A program made the translations under genes and the position numbers. From the NCBI GenBank assembly GCA_003499955.1, contig DNRP01000115.1:1-9533 (forward strand): a stretch of DNA of 9,533 bases, read 5' to 3'. Shown in pieces: positions 5,957 through 9,533 of the stretch. The notes below the pieces were generated by a model, which worked only from the letters and a program-made list of their open reading frames with translations, did not search any database and was not told the origin of the DNA. The stretch's first letter is position 1; each line of letters opens with the position of its first letter. Source of the stretch: Cyanobacteria bacterium UBA9971. Lineage in GTDB: Bacteria > Cyanobacteriota > Vampirovibrionia > Gastranaerophilales > UBA9971.

Positions 5957-7065
5957 TGTTCAACAGAATTATTACTTTGATTATAAAAGAACTCTTAACC
6001 GTATGGCGTGATAAAAAAAGCCGTATGATTCTGATAGTTCCTCCCATTTTACAGCTTATAGTTTATTCTTATGCGGCAACATTAGAAATTAAAAATGTTT
6101 CAATCGGAATAATAAATGAAGACACGGGAATTATATCAAGACATATTGAAGACAGGTTTTACGGTTCAAATACGTTCAGTAAAATTTATCAATTACAGCA
6201 TAAGGATGCCAAAAATTTTATAGATACGCAAAAAGGACTGCTTATAATTCATTTCGCTCAAGATTTTTCAAAGAAAATTTTAAACAACGAACCCGGAAAT
6301 ATACAGGTGATTCTTGACGGCAGAAAATCAAATTCCGCGCAAATTGTTATGGGCTATGTATCAGAAATACTAAATCAATATAACCTGGATTATATGAATC
6401 AAAATAATCTTCCTAAACAGCAAAGTAGTATAATTATTACAAGAAATTGGTTTAATCCCAATCTGGAATTTAAGTGGTTTATGGTGCCTGCTTTAATGGC
6501 GACTATTTCTTTGATTATGGGAATGGTTATTACAGGGCTATCTATTGCCAGAGAAAGAGAGCTGGGAACTTTCGATCAGCTTTTGGTTTCTCCTATTCAT
6601 CCGTTTGAAATTTTAATAGGCAAAACACTTCCCGGGCTTATTATAGGTCTGGCGGAAGCGACTATTTTGTTCCTTATAATAATATTTATCCTGAAAATCC
6701 CTTTTACCGGTTCAATTTTTTTGCTTTATTTAAGTTTATGTATTTTCTTGCTGTCGGTGCTGGGAGTTGGCTTATTTATTTCTTCATTGGCAAAAACGCA
6801 GCAACAGGCATTTCTGGGCGCATTTATATTTATGCCCCCTGCTATATTGCTTTCAGGCTTTGCAACACCCATTGAAAACATGCCTTCCTGGCTTCAACCT
6901 ATCACTCTTATAGACCCCTTGAGATATTTTATGTTTATTTTAAGAGGATTATTTTTAAAAGATATGCCGGCAGATATTGTGATGACAAATCTTTTGCCAT
7001 TGCTCACCATATCAATTGTTACATTAACCGGATCTGTTTTATTCTTTAGAAGGAGGCTCGAATAA
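5956..7065 (+). CDS. ybhR: ABC-2 type permease, YbhR-like
   Basis: This is the second permease subunit, expected to pair with the preceding one as a heterodimer. At 369 aa it has the same plan: coupling segment IIKELLTVWRDKKSRMILIV (9-28), TM1 (about 24-42), an extracytoplasmic domain (about 45-172) closing with NWFNPNLEFKWFMVPAL (164-180), then the C-terminal membrane half with ARERELGTFDQLLVSP (198-213), the ABC-2 motif. LRYFMFILRG (322-331) lies near the last loop and is typical of YbhR. It differs enough from the YbhS-like protein to be an old duplicate, not a recent one. AGAGG (5943-5947) lies 8 nt before ATG. The gene ends TAATG, overlapping the channel gene by 1 nt. Confidence 0.93.
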   Translation: MFNRIITLIIKELLTVWRDKKSRMILIVPPILQLIVYSYAATLEIKNVSIGIINEDTGIISRHIEDRFYGSNTFSKIYQLQHKDAKNFIDTQKGLLIIHFAQDFSKKILNNEPGNIQVILDGRKSNSAQIVMGYVSEILNQYNLDYMNQNNLPKQQSSIIITRNWFNPNLEFKWFMVPALMATISLIMGMVITGLSIARERELGTFDQLLVSPIHPFEILIGKTLPGLIIGLAEATILFLIIIFILKIPFTGSIFLLYLSLCIFLLSVLGVGLFISSLAKTQQQAFLGAFIFMPPAILLSGFATPIENMPSWLQPITLIDPLRYFMFILRGLFLKDMPADIVMTNLLPLLTISIVTLTGSVLFFRRRLE

Positions 7066-8480
7066 TGAATAAAAATATATTGACGTTATTGGTAATTTTA
7101 ATTTTATTTGTTCAAATACCTTATTCTTTAGCTTTTCCTAAAGTCAATCCTGATATTAAAATCGCACCTATTGAAGCTTCTGTTGATTGGAGCGAAAATA
7201 ATTCTTTTATAACCAAAGATGACCCGATAATAAAATGGTGGAGTCAATTTAATGACCCACAATTGAACAGTTATATTAATGATGCTGTAAATTGCAATTA
7301 TGATTTGCAAACAGTTGTTTCAAGAATACTCGAAACCAGGGCATTAAGAGCAGGTGCTAAATCTGGCTTATATCCTCAAATAGATGCAAACGGCAAATAT
7401 TCAAGATATCAATTTTTTGTTGCTACACAAAATGCATCGGGAAAATCATTGGATCTCGCAAATGCGGGGTTAAACACATCGTGGGAAATAGATTTTTTCG
7501 GTAAAAATCGTTGGAATATAGAAGTCGCAACAGAAAATATGGAAGTGGCAAATGAGAATAAAAGAGCCGCTTTAATTTCTTTAATATCAGAAGTGGCGAC
7601 AAACTATATGGAATTAAGAGGAAATCAAAGCCAGCTTTCTGTTTTAAGGAAAAACATTGAAAATCAGAGTAATAATTTAAAATTAATACAGTATAAGCAT
7701 AAAATAGGCTTATTAGCCGAAATTGATGTTATAGAGGCTCAATCCTTACTAGAATTGTTAAAAAGCCAGATTCCTAACCTTGAAACATCTATTAAAGCTT
7801 ATGCTTATAATATTTCCGTATTGACCGGACGTAATCCCGAAGTGCTTCTGTGCGAGCTTTTACCTGCAAAACCTTTGCCAATTTTTGCTGAAATTGTAGC
7901 TGTAGGATTACCTGCGAATCTTATCTTAAGAAGACCTGATATAAGACAGGCGCAAAGAAATCTCGGGTCGGCAATTGCTTCCGTTGGGGCTGCTGAAGCT
8001 GATTTGTATCCGTCTATAAAAATAAACGGAAGTTTCGGGCTTCAGGATATAAATATTACTGATTTAGCTAACATTACAGGCGGACTCTGGTCAATAACTC
8101 CCTCTGTTAATTGGAAAATATTTGATAGAAGCTTATTAAAAGCTAATATTGACGCCGCTAAAGCAAGGGCAAGATCTGCTGATACGGAATTAAGACAGAC
8201 TGTGTTGAATGCTATTAAAGATGTTGAAACCGGCATTAGTTATTTTGATTCATCCAGAAAAACCGAAAAAGAACTGGAAAAGGCTACTTTATTAAGTCAG
8301 CAAACTTCTAACATGACCAACAAAGCTTATCAAATAGGCTTAAAAAGTCAGCTTGATGTCCTTGAGGCTGAAAAAACTTACATAAATAATCAATCTCAAC
8401 TAATAACGAGCAAAACTGAAATAAATTTACGGATAATTAATCTCTATAAAGCTCTCGGCGGCGGCTGGCAATGTTTTTAG
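7065..8480 (+). CDS. outer-membrane efflux channel, NodT/TolC family
   Basis: This is the outer-membrane exit duct of the pump. Residues 1-23 are a signal peptide (hydrophobic core ILTLLVILILFV, likely cleavage after SLA-23), followed by KWWSQFNDPQLNSYINDA (57-74), typical of mature NodT-family proteins. The two OEP repeats of the barrel/tunnel fold run about 70-255 and 280-465. Family landmarks include LRRPDIRQAQRNLGSAIASV (288-307), AEADLYPSI (310-318) and the terminal YKALGGGW (461-468). Most NodT/OprM-type proteins are lipoproteins with a Cys at the cleavage site, but none is present here, so this one would not be lipidated. A strong AGGAGG (7051-7056) precedes ATG by 8 nt. Direct overlap with the last permease puts it in the same operon, unlike E. 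coli ybhGFSR, which has no channel gene of its own and is thought to use TolC. Confidence 0.94.
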   Translation: MNKNILTLLVILILFVQIPYSLAFPKVNPDIKIAPIEASVDWSENNSFITKDDPIIKWWSQFNDPQLNSYINDAVNCNYDLQTVVSRILETRALRAGAKSGLYPQIDANGKYSRYQFFVATQNASGKSLDLANAGLNTSWEIDFFGKNRWNIEVATENMEVANENKRAALISLISEVATNYMELRGNQSQLSVLRKNIENQSNNLKLIQYKHKIGLLAEIDVIEAQSLLELLKSQIPNLETSIKAYAYNISVLTGRNPEVLLCELLPAKPLPIFAEIVAVGLPANLILRRPDIRQAQRNLGSAIASVGAAEADLYPSIKINGSFGLQDINITDLANITGGLWSITPSVNWKIFDRSLLKANIDAAKARARSADTELRQTVLNAIKDVETGISYFDSSRKTEKELEKATLLSQQTSNMTNKAYQIGLKSQLDVLEAEKTYINNQSQLITSKTEINLRIINLYKALGGGWQCF

Positions 8481-8577
8481 CGCAAAATCCAAAAACTACA
8501 AATAAATTATATGATATTAATGTTATGATAAATAATTAACTTTTTGTTGTTTTTGCAGGAAAAAATATTAATTTATT
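8481..8577. other. AT-rich gap after the efflux operon
   Basis: These 97 bp separate the channel gene from the SWIM gene. I find no convincing terminator: no GC-rich stem followed by a T-run. Two TATGAT boxes (8510-8515 and 8524-8529) could be -10 elements but lack a matching -35. AGGA at 8557-8560 is 17 nt from the next ATG, too far for a normal ribosome binding site. Read-through from the operon into the SWIM gene is therefore possible. Confidence 0.4.
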
Positions 8578-9533
8578 ATGAAAAACTATAATTTTCAGAC
8601 TCATATTGAAACATTGGGAAATTTTTGGATTAAAGCCTTAAAACATGTATATCTGGAAAACAGTATTGCTTTTTCAGAAAACTCTTATAGCGACGTTAAA
8701 GTGCTTAAAGGATTAAAAATAGCGGGGCAGTTTATAACTGCCGAAGTTAAATGCGCAGATTCCCGATTATATAAAATTAAAATTACTGTTAAAGAAACTG
8801 ATAAAAATACAAAAGAGAAAATAAAAAATATTATATCGTCAAATCCTTCGATAGCTCTGGATATTAGCCTCGGGTGTTTTTCGGAATCATTTATGGATTT
8901 GATTGATAGAGAAGATTTAAATATTTTTCCGCAAATTCCTGATGATGTAAAAACATTGTGCAGTTGTGGCGAAAAACTTATTTGTCCTCATATATCCGCT
9001 GTTTATAGATCTCTTGAAAAAGAAATCAATAAAAAACCCTTTCTGGTTTTGAATTTAAGAGGAATTTCAACAGATGAATTAATCGAAGCGACCGGTTTTA
9101 AAAATGATTATATTGATAAACTTAATAAAAATATTCACGATAAGTTTATACCGGCAGAGGAAGCCATATTTAACCGGCAAGAAAACACTGTAAATAATGA
9201 CTATCCTGACATTATTTTTCCTAAAACAGATATAAATTCTTTGTTTTTCATACTTCCAAATGACCCGCTGTTTTTTGAGCGAAAAGATTTTAAGTCTAAA
9301 TTAATAAATATATATGAAACTGTTGAAACAGAACTGGACAGTATTCTTGTCACAGAAAAATTGCCGCCAGTAAGAAATACGGGCTTTTACCTGTATTATT
9401 CCGATGATAATGTTTTGAAAGCCTTTGTTACACCCGTAAACAGTTTTCTGTATTATTTGAAATCAAAAGGCTCACGCGCGCGATTTTCTACAAAAAACTT
9501 AACAGTGCCTGTATTTGATGAAAATAAAATTTT
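8578..9533 (+). CDS. SWIM zinc-finger protein, 3' end beyond the window
   Basis: This open frame has no stop before the window ends (318 complete codons). Residues 124-146 contain CSCGEKLICPH, the SWIM zinc-ligand pattern with C128, C130, C136 and H138, followed by ISAVYRSL. It matches bacterial SWIM proteins in which CxC...CxH precedes 'iaavyyll'. The 15-25 region (GNFWIKAL) and FLVLNLRGISTDELIEA (155-171) also follow family landmarks. SWIM domains are thought to bind DNA or protein, and bacterial members usually lie beside or are fused to SNF2-type helicases. An in-frame TAA at 8569-8571 makes ATG 8578 the first possible start; it has no good ribosome binding site. Residues after about 175 (to 318) extend beyond the recognisable SWIM part, so this may be the front of a SWIM-SNF2 fusion, but no helicase motif is visible before the edge. 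Confidence 0.82.
   Translation, partial: MKNYNFQTHIETLGNFWIKALKHVYLENSIAFSENSYSDVKVLKGLKIAGQFITAEVKCADSRLYKIKITVKETDKNTKEKIKNIISSNPSIALDISLGCFSESFMDLIDREDLNIFPQIPDDVKTLCSCGEKLICPHISAVYRSLEKEINKKPFLVLNLRGISTDELIEATGFKNDYIDKLNKNIHDKFIPAEEAIFNRQENTVNNDYPDIIFPKTDINSLFFILPNDPLFFERKDFKSKLINIYETVETELDSILVTEKLPPVRNTGFYLYYSDDNVLKAFVTPVNSFLYYLKSKGSRARFSTKNLTVPVFDENKI

Noticed and set aside
8481..8577. Terminator after the channel gene
   Set aside because: Only weak AT pairing (GCAAAA...TTTTTGC) is present, with no stable stem followed by a T-run.
1..9533. CRISPR array, transposase or phage genes
   Set aside because: No regularly spaced direct repeats, transposase-like frame or phage protein is seen.

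Overview
The window looks like a piece of chromosome from an AT-rich, Gram-negative-type (diderm) bacterium. TGA is used as a normal stop (the ATPase and first permease genes both end in TGA), so the code is standard. The tmRNA proteolysis tag reads DNNIVSHLNFRNAVAQAA. Its NNIV core and alanine-rich end recall cyanobacterial tags of the ANNIV...VAA type. With the low GC content, this points tentatively to a cyanobacteria-related, possibly non-photosynthetic lineage (Melainabacteria/Vampirovibrionia-like). That placement is an inference from one short peptide plus base composition.

Layout. Positions 1-545 (minus strand) hold two stable RNA genes: tRNA-Leu(CAA), then 48 bp further on a complete tmRNA (ssrA). 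Positions 546-834 are AT-rich and non-coding. At 835-1032 (plus) sits a small HicB-like protein with no visible HicA partner. It is followed by a perfect 28-bp palindrome (hairpin/terminator candidate) and a roughly 100-bp patch of about 52% GC that looks like a degraded repeat.

Positions 1369-8480 form one compact plus-strand operon. A sigma70-type promoter (TTGAAT, 17 bp, TATAAT) is overlapped by two tandem operator-like repeats. It drives a TetR/CecR-type regulator, a YbhG-type membrane fusion protein, a double-NBD ABC ATPase (YbhF-type), two ABC-2 permeases (YbhS- and YbhR-types) and a NodT/TolC-type outer-membrane channel. Every junction overlaps by 1, 4 or 35 nt. The order regulator-G-F-S-R matches the Escherichia coli cecR-ybhGFSR operon; here the outer-membrane factor is appended to the same transcript. 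Together the genes would form a self-contained tripartite export pump: ATPase and permeases in the inner membrane, adaptor across the periplasm, channel in the outer membrane, and a repressor that presumably senses the exported compound.

From 8578 to the window edge an open, unfinished reading frame encodes a SWIM zinc-finger protein, a family usually linked or fused to SNF2-type helicases.

I do not see a clearly new biological system. The points most worth a second look are the ATP-site asymmetry in the ATPase, the pump that carries its own non-lipidated outer-membrane channel, the tandem operators over the promoter, the divergent tmRNA tag and the SWIM gene that leaves the window.
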